Assembly: GCA_947494145.1 (NCBI GenBank)
Contig: CANLTZ010000003.1
Location: forward strand, 372,001-436,000
Source of the DNA: an uncultured Jannaschia sp.
Lineage (GTDB): Bacteria > Pseudomonadota > Alphaproteobacteria > Rhodobacterales > Rhodobacteraceae
Direction: 5' to 3'
DNA: 64,000 nucleotides
The notes under the pieces were generated by a model. The model ran no database searches. It was not told where the DNA came from and was given only the letters and a program-made list of their open reading frames with translations. Shown piece after piece: positions 26,858-35,552 of the stretch (position 1 is the first letter of the stretch; the number at the start of each line of letters is the position of its first letter). Position numbers and translations under genes: made by a program.

Positions 26858-27243
26858 GCCATATGGCCCGCATCGAACGCGCCCGGCAGCAGGGCTGCGA
26901 CCGTGGTCGCCTGCTCGGCCCCGCCTGTGGTGGCAAGCGTCACCGGCGCGCTGCCTGCGCCGAATTCAGCCAGCTTTTGGCGGCACCCGCCGCAGGGCGG
27001 CACCGGCTCGGGCGAGCCTGCGACGACATAGGCCTCGGTGAACGATGTCTCACCGGCGGCGACCATCGCGGCGATGGCGCCCGCTTCGGCGCAGGTGCCT
27101 TCGGGATAGGCCACGTTTTCCACATTGCAGCCGCGATAGACGGCGCCCGACGCCCCGCGCAATGCGGCCCCGACTTTGAAGCCGGAATAGGGGGCATGGG
27201 CATTCTCGCGCACGGCGAGGGCTGCGTCGCGCAATTCGGACAT
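26854..27243 (-). CDS. cdd: cytidine deaminase
   Basis: A 129-residue zinc enzyme of the small tetrameric type converting cytidine to uridine. Zinc motifs are CAEAGAIA (Cys plus catalytic Glu) and PCGGCRQKL (two Cys). The ENAHAPYSGFKVGAAL opening is typical. It is first in the five-gene salvage operon, so the promoter should lie in the 154 bp before the divergent YHS gene. Confidence 0.96.
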   Translation of the reverse strand: MSELRDAALAVRENAHAPYSGFKVGAALRGASGAVYRGCNVENVAYPEGTCAEAGAIAAMVAAGETSFTEAYVVAGSPEPVPPCGGCRQKLAEFGAGSAPVTLATTGGAEQATTVAALLPGAFDAGHMA

Positions 27244-27397
27244 GGGGGCCTCCGCGATGGAATTCCCCCTGCTAGGCCCGGCGGAGGGCGGGATGCAAGC
27301 GCGAAGGCAAGCCTGCCCTCACGGAGCGGTGAGTGGCCGTGACTGGCATTACGGCCCGTCTGGCCCGATATTTCGAACAACTGAAAGGACCGCAACC

Positions 27398-27874
27398 ATG
27401 TTGAATCGTCGAACGCTTCTGATTGGCGGCGCTGCCGCCGTGACCGCAACCGCAGGCGCTGCAAGCCTGATCCTGCCCCGCGGGTTGGAGCCTGCCCTGA
27501 CCTACGTGAAGGATGGCTATGCCATTGGCGGCACCGACCCCGTCGCCTATTTCACCCATGCCCGCCCCATCGCGGGCGATCCGATGATCTTCCATGATTG
27601 GGCGGGCGCGACCTGGTCCTTCGTGGATCAGACCCATCGCGACACCTTTGCCGAGAACCCGCTGAAATACGCCCCCCAATATGGCGGCTTCTGCGCCTGG
27701 GCTGTCGCCGAAAAGGGGGAGCTGTTCTCAACGCAGCCGAGAAACTGGGCCATCGTGGATGACAAGCTCTATCTGAATTTCAACGACGACATCCAAGCCC
27801 GCTGGGACGAAGACCGTCCGGGTTTCATCGCATTGGGGGATGAACGCTGGCCGGAGATCACGGCAAACGTCTGA
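27398..27874 (+). CDS. YHS domain-containing exported protein
   Basis: A 158-residue protein. MLNRRTLLIGGAAAVTATAGAA is a twin-arginine-like signal, so export may occur through Tat. The mature part has a YHS-like domain: YAIGGTDPVAYF, then GATWSFVDQTHRDTFAENPLKYAPQYGGFCAWAVA. YHS proteins are thought to bind metals, often copper, though the metal Cys of classical YHS domains is here only in YGGFCAW. AAAGGA precedes the ATG. It converges with the metallo-beta-lactamase gene across a strong terminator. Confidence 0.8.
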   Translation: MLNRRTLLIGGAAAVTATAGAASLILPRGLEPALTYVKDGYAIGGTDPVAYFTHARPIAGDPMIFHDWAGATWSFVDQTHRDTFAENPLKYAPQYGGFCAWAVAEKGELFSTQPRNWAIVDDKLYLNFNDDIQARWDEDRPGFIALGDERWPEITANV

Positions 27875-27900
27875 CCGCCAAGGCAACGTATCGAAAAGAG

Positions 27901-27926
27901 GAAAGGGCGGGATTTCCCGCCCTTTC
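27901..27926. terminator. bidirectional intrinsic terminator
   Basis: GAAAGGGCGGG-ATTT-CCCGCCCTTTC, an 11-bp perfect stem with A-rich and T-rich flanks, midway between the convergent YHS and metallo-beta-lactamase genes; it can serve both. Confidence 0.85.
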
Positions 27927-27934
27927 TTCGTATC

Positions 27935-28858
27935 TTACAACATCAACTGATAGCTTTCCGGCACCCAGCGGAAGCCATCGCCATCCACATCCACGAAGCC
28001 CGTGGCCGGGAACGGCATGTGATAGCCCAGCATGGGGATCTTTTCAGCCGCCAACATGCCCAGCACCCTGCGGCGCGTGGCGGCGGCGGCTTCCTTATCC
28101 ATGTCGAAGCGCACTTCCCAATCGGGATGGGCCAGCGACCAGACGTAGTGATTGGCCATGTCCGCGGTCACCAGCACGCTGTCATCACCGCTCGACAGCA
28201 TGAACCCCATATGGCCCGGCGTGTGGCCCGACATGTCCATGGCCGTGATGCCCGGCGCCACGCTGGCACCGTCTTCGACGAAAGCAAAGCGCTCGGCCAA
28301 GGGCGCCATGTTGGCCGTATAGGCCTCGCTGGGATTGGCCGACCAGAAGGTGAATTCACCCTTGCCGGTCGTGTAGTTGGCATTGGCGAAGGTGGGCGCG
28401 TCCTCGTTCATCAAGCCGCCGATATGGTCGGGATGCATATGGGTGATGACGACATGGGTGACGTCTTCGGGCGTGTATCCCGCCGAAGCCAACGCCGCCG
28501 TGATCCCGGCCGCATTGAGCCCGGTGTCGAACAGCACCAGCTCGCCCCCGGTGGCGACGATTGTGGGCGTAAAGAAGAATTGCGACTTGTCGGTGGGGAT
28601 GAAGGCCGCGTCGCTGGCCGCCTTGAAAGTCTCGGCGTCCACGTTCATGCCGAAGGTGCCCTGGGCGTCGCCTTCGAAGGTGCGGGTGCCTGCCAGCAGG
28701 GCCGTGGCCTGCATGTCGCCCACGGCAAAGCCGCGCGCCAGCGGTTGGGCGGGCCCGGCGCTGTGGCCATCGGCAAGGGCGGCGCCCGTGGGCACCATTG
28801 CAGCGGCGGGAATGGCGGCGGCGCCAGCCAGCGCCGCGCGTCGGGTGATATCTGTCAT
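27935..28858 (-). CDS. exported metallo-beta-lactamase-fold hydrolase
   Basis: A 307-residue protein with a twin-arginine-type N-terminus (MTDITRRAALAGAAAIPAAA) and the zinc motif THMHPDHIGG, then SGHTPGHMGF, TADMANH and LGYHMPFP, which provide the remaining ligands of a two-metal site. It resembles periplasmic MBL hydrolases related to quorum-lactonase and beta-lactamase groups; substrate unknown. It is transcribed away from gltX, sharing a 126-bp promoter region with it. Confidence 0.85.
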   Translation of the reverse strand: MTDITRRAALAGAAAIPAAAMVPTGAALADGHSAGPAQPLARGFAVGDMQATALLAGTRTFEGDAQGTFGMNVDAETFKAASDAAFIPTDKSQFFFTPTIVATGGELVLFDTGLNAAGITAALASAGYTPEDVTHVVITHMHPDHIGGLMNEDAPTFANANYTTGKGEFTFWSANPSEAYTANMAPLAERFAFVEDGASVAPGITAMDMSGHTPGHMGFMLSSGDDSVLVTADMANHYVWSLAHPDWEVRFDMDKEAAAATRRRVLGMLAAEKIPMLGYHMPFPATGFVDVDGDGFRWVPESYQLML

Positions 28859-28984
28859 GGGTGTCTCCCCGTTTGGTATTATCTCCGTTATTTAGTACGC
28901 GGGCGCGTCGGGGCGACATCACGACACCGCGAGACTGGACAGGGCCCGGCCCCGGTGGCACATGCCCGCCAAAGGAGCCTTCGC

Positions 28985-30307
28985 ATGACCATCGTCACCC
29001 GCTTTGCCCCCTCGCCCACGGGTCATCTGCATATCGGTAACATGCGCCCCGCGCTCATGAACTGGCTGATCGCGCAGAAGGCGGGCGGCACGTTCATCTT
29101 GCGCATCGACGATACCGACCCGGAACGGTCGCGCGAAGAATATGTGGATGGCATCCGCGAAGACCTGGAATGGCTGGGCCTGACCTGGGATCGCGAAGAA
29201 CGGCAATCGCTGCGCCTGGACCGCTATGAGGCCGCCGCCCAAGCCTTGCGCGACAAAGGCCGCCTTTACGAGGCATTCGAGACCCCGACTGAATTGGACC
29301 TAAAGCGCAAAAAGCAGCTCAACATGGGCAAACCGCCGGTCTATGACCGCGCCGCTTTGGCCCTGTCGGAAGACGACCGCGCGAGACTTCGGGCCGAGCG
29401 CTCGGGCCATTGGCGCTTCAAGCTGGACCACGCCCGCATCGAATGGGCGGACGGCATCCTGGGCGATCTTTCCATAGATGCCGCCAGCGTCAGCGACCCC
29501 GTGCTGATCCGGGGGGACGGCCAGTTCCTCTATACCCTGGCCAGCGTCGTCGATGACAGTGAGATGGGGGTAACCCATGTCGTGCGCGGCTCCGACCATG
29601 TGACCAACACGGCCACGCAAATCCAGATCATGGCGGCGCTCGGCCATGGGCACCCCTCTTTTGCGCACCATTCGCTTCTGACCGGCCCCCAGGGGGAGGC
29701 GCTGTCGAAGCGGCTGGGCACCCTGGCCCTGCGCGATTTGCGCGCCGCAGGGATCGAGCCCGCGGCCCTTCTGTCGCTGATGGCGCGGCTGGGTTCCTCC
29801 CAGCCGGTGGAATTGCACGCCACGGCGGGTGAATTGGCCGAGGGCTTCGATCTAGGCAGCTTCGGCTCCGCGCCCACGAAGTTCGACGCCGAAGACCTCA
29901 AGCCGCTGACGGCGCAGCATCTGCAAACCCTGCCCGCCACCGCCGTCGCGGCGGAGTTGGAAGCCGCAGGCGTTCCCGCAGACCTGCGGGAGCCGTTCTG
30001 GACCACCATCCGGGACAATGTGGGCACCCGCGCCGACATCGCGGGCTGGTGGACGCTTGTGTCTGAAGGGGCGACGCCGGACATCGCCGATGCCGATCGC
30101 GATTTCGTGGCCGACGCCGTGGCCCGCCTGCCGGAGCCGCCGTTTGACGCGGAAAGCTGGTCGCGCTGGACGGCTGATGTGAAAGCCGCGTCGGGCCGCA
30201 AGGGGGCCGCGCTTTTCAAGCCGCTGCGCCTGGCGCTGACGGGGCGGTCGACGGGCCCCGACATGGCCAGTCTGATGCCGCTTTTGCAGCACAAGCCCCG
30301 GCTCTGA
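28985..30307 (+). CDS. gltX: glutamate--tRNA ligase
   Basis: A 440-residue class I aminoacyl-tRNA synthetase. The HIGH motif lies in PSPTGHLHIGN, the substrate pocket in FILRIDDTDPERS, and the KMSKS equivalent is EALSKRLGT. The full C-terminal anticodon-binding helical domain is present, so it is not the truncated GluQ form. Alphaproteobacteria commonly have two GltX proteins, one sometimes charging tRNA-Gln; which type this is cannot be decided from the window. The ATG at 28985 begins the conserved TIVTRFAPSPTG. Confidence 0.93.
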   Translation: MTIVTRFAPSPTGHLHIGNMRPALMNWLIAQKAGGTFILRIDDTDPERSREEYVDGIREDLEWLGLTWDREERQSLRLDRYEAAAQALRDKGRLYEAFETPTELDLKRKKQLNMGKPPVYDRAALALSEDDRARLRAERSGHWRFKLDHARIEWADGILGDLSIDAASVSDPVLIRGDGQFLYTLASVVDDSEMGVTHVVRGSDHVTNTATQIQIMAALGHGHPSFAHHSLLTGPQGEALSKRLGTLALRDLRAAGIEPAALLSLMARLGSSQPVELHATAGELAEGFDLGSFGSAPTKFDAEDLKPLTAQHLQTLPATAVAAELEAAGVPADLREPFWTTIRDNVGTRADIAGWWTLVSEGATPDIADADRDFVADAVARLPEPPFDAESWSRWTADVKAASGRKGAALFKPLRLALTGRSTGPDMASLMPLLQHKPRL

Positions 30308-30478
30308 TGCTGCAGTGCCGAAACAATTACGCCGCAGGTTCCTTCTAACCCTCGGTTTTTCGGCGCCTCGCATCACAGGTGGGGGCACTTGCGTCACGGG
30401 CGCGTGACAAACGCCGCCAGGCGGTTGTCGCAGCATCGGAGCGTTGCCATTCTTGGGTCACGCACAAGGATCGACCCC

Positions 30479-31735
30479 ATGCCCACAGAACGCTTTACCT
30501 TCCCCGGCCACGATGGCTCCGAACTGGCTGCCCGGCTCGACATGCCCGACGGCGCGCCCGTCGCTACGGCGCTGATCGCGCATTGCTTCACATGCGGGAA
30601 GGACATCGCCGCATCCCGCCGTATTGCGGCGCGGCTGGCATCGCAGGGCGTTGCCGTTCTGCGCTTCGACTTCACCGGGCTGGGTCATTCACAGGGCGAG
30701 TTTGAGAATACCTCGTTCACCTCCAACGTGGCCGATCTGGTGGCCGCCTATCGCGCCTTGGCCGCCCGCGATCAGGCACCATCCCTTCTGATCGGCCATT
30801 CGCTGGGCGGCGCCGCCGTGTTGCGCGCCGCCCACGACATGCCCGAGGTAAAGGCCGTTGCGACCATCGGCGCGCCCTTCGATCCAGGCCATGTCACCCA
30901 CAATTTCGATGAGGCGTTGGAGCGTATCGCCCGTGATGGCGTGGGTGAAGTGATGCTGGGCGGGCGCCCCCTGAAGATCGGACAAGGCTTCGTCGATGAC
31001 GTGTCCGCCCAGAAGTTGGAGCCTGCCATCGCATCGCTCAACCGTGCGCTTCTGGTCCTGCATGCGCCTTTGGACGAGACCGTCGCGCTCGACAATGCGA
31101 CGCGCATCTTTCTGGCGGCCAAGCATCCGAAAAGCTTCGTGACGCTGGACGATGCCGACCATCTGGTGACCCGTGCCGAAGACGCGGAATATGCCGCCGA
31201 AGTCATCGTCGCCTGGGCCACGCGTTACTTGGACCTGCGCCGCCCTGCCCCGCCCATCGGCGCGCCAGAAGGCGTGACCCGCGTGTCAGAGGCGGATCCG
31301 AACGGCTTCGCACAGGACGTGGTGTCTGGCGGGGGCAAGCACCATATGACCGCCGACGAACCCGTGCCCTATGGCGGCACCGATCGCGGCCCCACGCCCT
31401 ATCAGCTTCTGGCCGCGGCCCTGGGCGCCTGCACCTCCATGACGCTGCGCATGTATGCGCGCCGCAAGCACCTGCCGCTGGATCATGTCAGCGTCGACGT
31501 CACCCATGACCGCATGCACGCGCAGGACGCGCCGTCTTCGGGCACGGAACGCATCGACCGCTTCCGCCGCGAGATCACGTTGAAGGGCGATCTGACCAAC
31601 GAACAACGTGCTCGCCTTCTGGAGATTGCGGATCGCTGCCCGGTTCATCGCACTTTGGAAACCGGGGCCGAGGTGGAAACGGTGCTTCTGGGGGCACCCG
31701 AACCCGCAGCCTTGCCGTTCGACGAATTGGTCTGA
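30479..31735 (+). CDS. bifunctional alpha/beta hydrolase - OsmC family protein
   Basis: A 418-residue fusion. Residues 1-255 form an alpha/beta hydrolase with nucleophile elbow GHSLGG and a C-terminal DADHLV that supplies the Asp/His. Residues 260-410 are an OsmC/Ohr-like domain with PYGGTDRGPTPYQLLAAALGACTSMTLRMYA and DRCPVHRTLE, giving the two redox cysteines of OsmC peroxidases. The pairing suggests removal of an acyl group coupled to hydroperoxide reduction, but the true substrate is unknown. The ATG at 30479 follows AAGGATCG; a longer start lacks similarity. Hairpin repeats follow the stop. Confidence 0.9.
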   Translation: MPTERFTFPGHDGSELAARLDMPDGAPVATALIAHCFTCGKDIAASRRIAARLASQGVAVLRFDFTGLGHSQGEFENTSFTSNVADLVAAYRALAARDQAPSLLIGHSLGGAAVLRAAHDMPEVKAVATIGAPFDPGHVTHNFDEALERIARDGVGEVMLGGRPLKIGQGFVDDVSAQKLEPAIASLNRALLVLHAPLDETVALDNATRIFLAAKHPKSFVTLDDADHLVTRAEDAEYAAEVIVAWATRYLDLRRPAPPIGAPEGVTRVSEADPNGFAQDVVSGGGKHHMTADEPVPYGGTDRGPTPYQLLAAALGACTSMTLRMYARRKHLPLDHVSVDVTHDRMHAQDAPSSGTERIDRFRREITLKGDLTNEQRARLLEIADRCPVHRTLETGAEVETVLLGAPEPAALPFDELV

Positions 31736-31766
31736 GGTGCGTCCCGGGTTGAGCGGCACACCGGCG

Positions 31767-32056
31767 GTATTCGAGAAGCTGGTGGATCAGGTTTTTCGAG
31801 CTAATCCTCAAGAGCCTTTTCGGCTTCCACTTCACCTGTGGACTGCAAGCAAGCTCAAGGGGCGCCGGTCTATCGACGGGCCCTGGCCCGGCGATTTGTG
31901 TAACGATGGTGCGGGTCTTTGAAGTTATTCGGTTTTTGCCGCCTTTAAAGCGGTTTTCGGAAAACCTGAATCAGCATTTCCGAAAAACGTCCCGCCATCG
32001 CACTGATGTTGCACCGTTTCTCGAAAAGCTGATGCTTCAGGTTTTTCGAGAACCGC
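31767..32056. repeat. three REP-like hairpin units
   Basis: Three copies of a palindromic unit of about 40 bp: 31767-31814 (plus), 31950-31990 (minus) and 32015-32056 (plus). The third is clearest: outer stem TTCTCGAAAA/TTTTCGAGAA around an inner stem CTGA-TGCT-TCAG. Units two and three are inverted relative to each other, so they could also pair into one long stem. They fill the 379-bp gap between the OsmC fusion and the histidine kinase, which converge here and where no gene is seen. Unit one may end transcription of the OsmC gene. Confidence 0.7.
31850..31909 (+). repeat. dispersed intergenic repeat, copy C (left half only)
   Basis: Sixty bases matching the first third of copies A and B: CAAG-CTCAAGG-GGCGCCGGTCTATCGAC, then GGCCCGGCGAT and a degenerate TAACGATGG in place of TGCCGTTGG. 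It sits between REP-like units one and two. A weaker inverted match (GGTCTATCG next to CGGGC) lies at about 32085-32110, next to the kinase stop. Confidence 0.6.
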
Positions 32057-32114
32057 TCTAAGCACATGCGCGATACGGTTTGATCGTCGTGCCGCAGCCC
32101 GGCGATAGACCGCC

Positions 32115-33572
32115 TCAGCCAAACGTCGCCGAAGCCAAATCCACCCGCAACGCCGCCAGGCGCGCCAGGCAGATCTTGCCTGCCACGCGTATGGCATCGC
32201 TATCCCCCGATCGCGCCAATTGGTTGAGCCGTTTCGCAGCCTCCTGCGTGGGAATGGCCCCGATGGCCGAGGTCAGGGACAGCAGGATATGGGTCTGAGC
32301 GCGCACCTCATCCACATTCCCACGTTCAAGAGCATCGGTAAGCACCTTGTCGCTTTGCGCCAGATCTTCCCGCAGGCGATCCAGAAGCTGTTGCTCATAA
32401 TCCGGGCCCGCCGCCTGCAGCAGTTCCAGCAACATGAAGGCGCTCATATGCGGCTCGGTTTCGGGCACCCAGTTGAGCGCACGCGGCCCGGTATCGAGGT
32501 AATGCCGCATCGCCTTGCCGAAAGCGCCGATCTTTCCCAATGGCTTCGCCAGGATCCCATCGGCACCAGCCTCGATGATCGCCTCGTTGTTATCGCGCCC
32601 GCCATAGGCCGTCATCGCCACCATGGGCAAAGGCGGTGCCATGCCGCGGGCCTGGCGGAGGCGTTCGGCCCGGAAGACTTCCATACCGCCCAGCATTGGC
32701 ATTTCCACATCAATCAGGGCCAGATCAAACCGTTCCCGCGACAGCCAGTTCAGCGCTTCGATCCCGTCCTTGGCCACTTCGCATTCCGCGCCCATCCGTT
32801 CCAGCATGGCGCGGACAAGGGTCTGGTTGGTGACGTTGTCATCGGCCACCAGAATATGGGTGCCCGACAGGTCGGGCAGATCGGCAGCTTCTTCTTCGCG
32901 ACGCAGCCAGACCGTCTGCGGTATGGTCAAGATGGCCCGCGCGCCCCCCTTTGGCCGGTTCACCAACTTCAGCGTTCCGCCCAGCGCCTCGGCATTGGCC
33001 GCTGCAATATGGAGCCCCATCCCCGCCCCGACCGAGGCCGCGCCCCGTGCGGCGGGCTGCGTGGCGTCTTCCAGCAGATCGTCGGGAAAGCCCGAACCGT
33101 TATCGGTGACGCAGATCGATAGCGTGGCGTCGCCATAAAGCTCTGCCCCCAGAACGACTTCGCCGCCGGGCGCGTGTCGCAATGCGTTGGACATCAAATT
33201 GGCCACCACCCGGCGCAGGCGCAGCAAGTCCAGCCGGACCACTTCGGGCAGCGATGACGGCCGTTCCAGCTTCACCCGCGTCCCCGTGCCCTGGGCCGCC
33301 CCATGCCAGCGGCGTAGTTCATCATCCAGAAACCGGGTCAGGTTGAGATTGCCCATATAGGACGGCTCATCGGCGTGACCGTTTCCGCCCAGCAACTCCT
33401 CCACGAGGCGTGCCAGCAGTTCCGAGGAGGCATGGACACGATCCACCTGCGTGCGTGCGGCGCCCGGCAGGGTTTCGCTGTCGATCAGGCGCAGCCCGCC
33501 GATCACGTCCGACAGGGCGGAGCGGATGTCGTGGGCCAGCAGATCGCGCGGATCGGGTTTGCCGTCACTCAT
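32115..33572 (-). CDS. soluble hybrid histidine kinase with receiver and Hpt domains
   Basis: A 485-residue protein without a membrane segment or sensor domain. Residues 10-62 hold a HisKA box with His14 (LLAHDIRSALSD); 115-222 the ATPase with N-box Asn129 and G-boxes VTDNGSGF and GAGMGLHIA; 238-355 a receiver with phospho-acceptor Asp288, acidic pair Asp244/Asp245 and Lys343; 375-485 an Hpt-like helical domain with candidate His428 (AQTHILLS). All phosphorelay steps are thus in one chain. It overlaps prpE by 4 bp and is translated after it. The output regulator and input signal are unknown. Confidence 0.88.
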   Translation of the reverse strand: MSDGKPDPRDLLAHDIRSALSDVIGGLRLIDSETLPGAARTQVDRVHASSELLARLVEELLGGNGHADEPSYMGNLNLTRFLDDELRRWHGAAQGTGTRVKLERPSSLPEVVRLDLLRLRRVVANLMSNALRHAPGGEVVLGAELYGDATLSICVTDNGSGFPDDLLEDATQPAARGAASVGAGMGLHIAAANAEALGGTLKLVNRPKGGARAILTIPQTVWLRREEEAADLPDLSGTHILVADDNVTNQTLVRAMLERMGAECEVAKDGIEALNWLSRERFDLALIDVEMPMLGGMEVFRAERLRQARGMAPPLPMVAMTAYGGRDNNEAIIEAGADGILAKPLGKIGAFGKAMRHYLDTGPRALNWVPETEPHMSAFMLLELLQAAGPDYEQQLLDRLREDLAQSDKVLTDALERGNVDEVRAQTHILLSLTSAIGAIPTQEAAKRLNQLARSGDSDAIRVAGKICLARLAALRVDLASATFG

Positions 33573-35458
33573 GCGCGGGGAAATCCCAACCCCCCCAGCA
33601 CGCTACCAATCTCATCGAAAATGGCCGGGTCGTCCACGGTGGCGGGCATCTTCCAGTCGGCGCCATCGGCGATCTTCGCCATGGTGGCCCGCAATATCTT
33701 GCCCGACCGGGTCTTGGGCAGCCGGTCCACCACGGCCGCATAGCGAAAGGCCGCCACGGGTCCGATCTTTTCGCGCACCAAGGCCACCAATTCGGCGCGC
33801 ACTTCGTCTTCGGGCCGGTCCACGCCCTTGGACAGGCACACAAAGCCCACAGGCACTTGCCCCTTCAGCGCATCCGCCGCGCCGATCACCGCGCATTCGG
33901 CGACGTCGGGATGGGCGCCCAGCACCTCCTCCATCGCGCCGGTGCTGAGCCGGTGACCCGCCACGTTGATCACGTCATCGGTGCGCGCCATGATCCAGAG
34001 ATAGCCATCTTCGTCCAGCATCCCGGCATCGCCCGTCTCGTAGTACCCCGGGAACGTGGTGAGGTAGCTTTTGCGGAACCGATCTTCCGCCCCCCAAAGC
34101 GTGGGCAGCGTGCCGGGCGGCAGGGGCAGCTTGATGGCGATGGCGCCCAACGTGCTGGGTGCCACCGGGTGACCGCCTTCATCCACCACGGTCACATCAT
34201 AGCCAGGCATCGGCACCGAAGGGGAGCCGATCTTGATCGGCAACCGTTCCAACCCCACGGGATTGGCGGCGATGGCATAGCCGGTTTCGGTCTGCCACCA
34301 ATGGTCGATCACGGGGCAGCCCGTGCGCGCCTGGATCCACTCGATCGTGTCGGGATCGGCCCTTTCGCCTGCCAGAAAGACGTTGCGCAGCTTCGACAGA
34401 TCGTGCCCGGCCATCTGTGCGCCCAGCGGGTCTTCGCGGCGCACGGCGCGGAAGGCGGTGGGCGCTGTGAAGAAATTCACCACGCCATGGTCGGCCATGA
34501 CCCGCCAGAAGGTGGACGCATCGGGCGTGCCGATGGGTTTGCCTTCGAAGACGATGGTGGTGCAGCCATGGATGAGCGGCGCGTAGCAGATATAGCTGTG
34601 CCCCACGACCCAGCCCACATCGGACGCGGCCCAGAAGACTTCGCCCGGGCGCGTGTCGTAGATGTTCTCCATCGTCCAGTCGAGGGCTACCAGATGCCCG
34701 CCCGTGGGCCGCACCACGCCCTTGGGCGCGCCCGTCGTGCCGCTGGTGTAAAGGATATAGGCGGGGTGATTGCCTTCGACGGGCACGCATTCCGTAGGCG
34801 CAGCGTCTGCGACGAAATCGGCCCAATTCACATCGTTGGGGCCCAGCTCGGCTGGGCCCATTTCGCGCTGCAAGACGACCTGGAAGTCGGGTTTATGGGT
34901 CGCGATGCGCACGGCCTCATCCATCAGCGGGCCGTAATGCACGATGCGCCCCGGCTCGATCCCGCAGGATCCTGCCAGAATGGCCTTGGGCCGGGCATCA
35001 TCGATGCGCACGGCCAGTTCCGTGGGGGCGAAACCACCGAAGACCACGGAATGGATGGCGCCGATGCGCGCGCAGGCCAGCATCGCCTCCAGAGCTTCGG
35101 GCACCATGGGCATGTAGATGATGACCCGGTCACCCTTGGTCACGCCGCGCGCGGCCAAGGCGCCCGCCAGCCGCGCCACGCGGTCTTGCAACTCGGCGAA
35201 GGTAAGCTTCGTCGCGCTGCCTGTTACGGGGCTGTCATGGATGATGGCAACGCGGTCGCCGTGCCCGGCGTCCACATGGCGGTCGACGGCGTTATAGCAG
35301 CCATTGACCAACCCATCAGCGAACCATTCCGGCACCGGCCCGCCCAGATCATGCAGCGCTTTCGAGGGTGCTTTCACCCAGTCGATGGCCTGGGCCGCGT
35401 CCATCCAGAAGCCCTCCGGGTCGCCCTTCGCCCGCTCCCAATCCGATTTCCAGCCCAT
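33569..35458 (-). CDS. prpE: propionate--CoA ligase
   Basis: A 629-residue acyl-CoA synthetase close to the PrpE I know from roseobacters. The opening WERAKGDPEGFWMDAAQAIDW is typical; the AMP loop is YILYTSGTTGAPKGV, followed by AASDVGWVVGHSY, WWQTETGYAIAANP and the C-terminal catalytic lysine in TRSGKILRATM. It activates propionate for the methylmalonyl-CoA or methylcitrate route. It is divergent from the sulfur operon with 94 bp between, and the kinase gene follows with a 4-bp overlap. Confidence 0.93.
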   Translation of the reverse strand: MGWKSDWERAKGDPEGFWMDAAQAIDWVKAPSKALHDLGGPVPEWFADGLVNGCYNAVDRHVDAGHGDRVAIIHDSPVTGSATKLTFAELQDRVARLAGALAARGVTKGDRVIIYMPMVPEALEAMLACARIGAIHSVVFGGFAPTELAVRIDDARPKAILAGSCGIEPGRIVHYGPLMDEAVRIATHKPDFQVVLQREMGPAELGPNDVNWADFVADAAPTECVPVEGNHPAYILYTSGTTGAPKGVVRPTGGHLVALDWTMENIYDTRPGEVFWAASDVGWVVGHSYICYAPLIHGCTTIVFEGKPIGTPDASTFWRVMADHGVVNFFTAPTAFRAVRREDPLGAQMAGHDLSKLRNVFLAGERADPDTIEWIQARTGCPVIDHWWQTETGYAIAANPVGLERLPIKIGSPSVPMPGYDVTVVDEGGHPVAPSTLGAIAIKLPLPPGTLPTLWGAEDRFRKSYLTTFPGYYETGDAGMLDEDGYLWIMARTDDVINVAGHRLSTGAMEEVLGAHPDVAECAVIGAADALKGQVPVGFVCLSKGVDRPEDEVRAELVALVREKIGPVAAFRYAAVVDRLPKTRSGKILRATMAKIADGADWKMPATVDDPAIFDEIGSVLGGLGFPRA

Positions 35459-35552
35459 GATATCCCCTCCGTCTTGGCCTTATCTAGAAGCTTCCCTGCG
35501 CCAAAGGGCAAGCCCGCTTGACCGATGGGCCCTTGCGCGGGACAGTGTGACC

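Noticed and set aside
22759-27243. cdd-deoA-deoB-add-upp operon as a novelty
   Set aside because: The genes and order are ordinary nucleoside salvage; only the tight 3-4 bp junctions are notable.
33410-35521. 703-codon frame opposite prpE
   Set aside because: Antisense shadow; the PrpE motifs are unambiguous on the minus strand.
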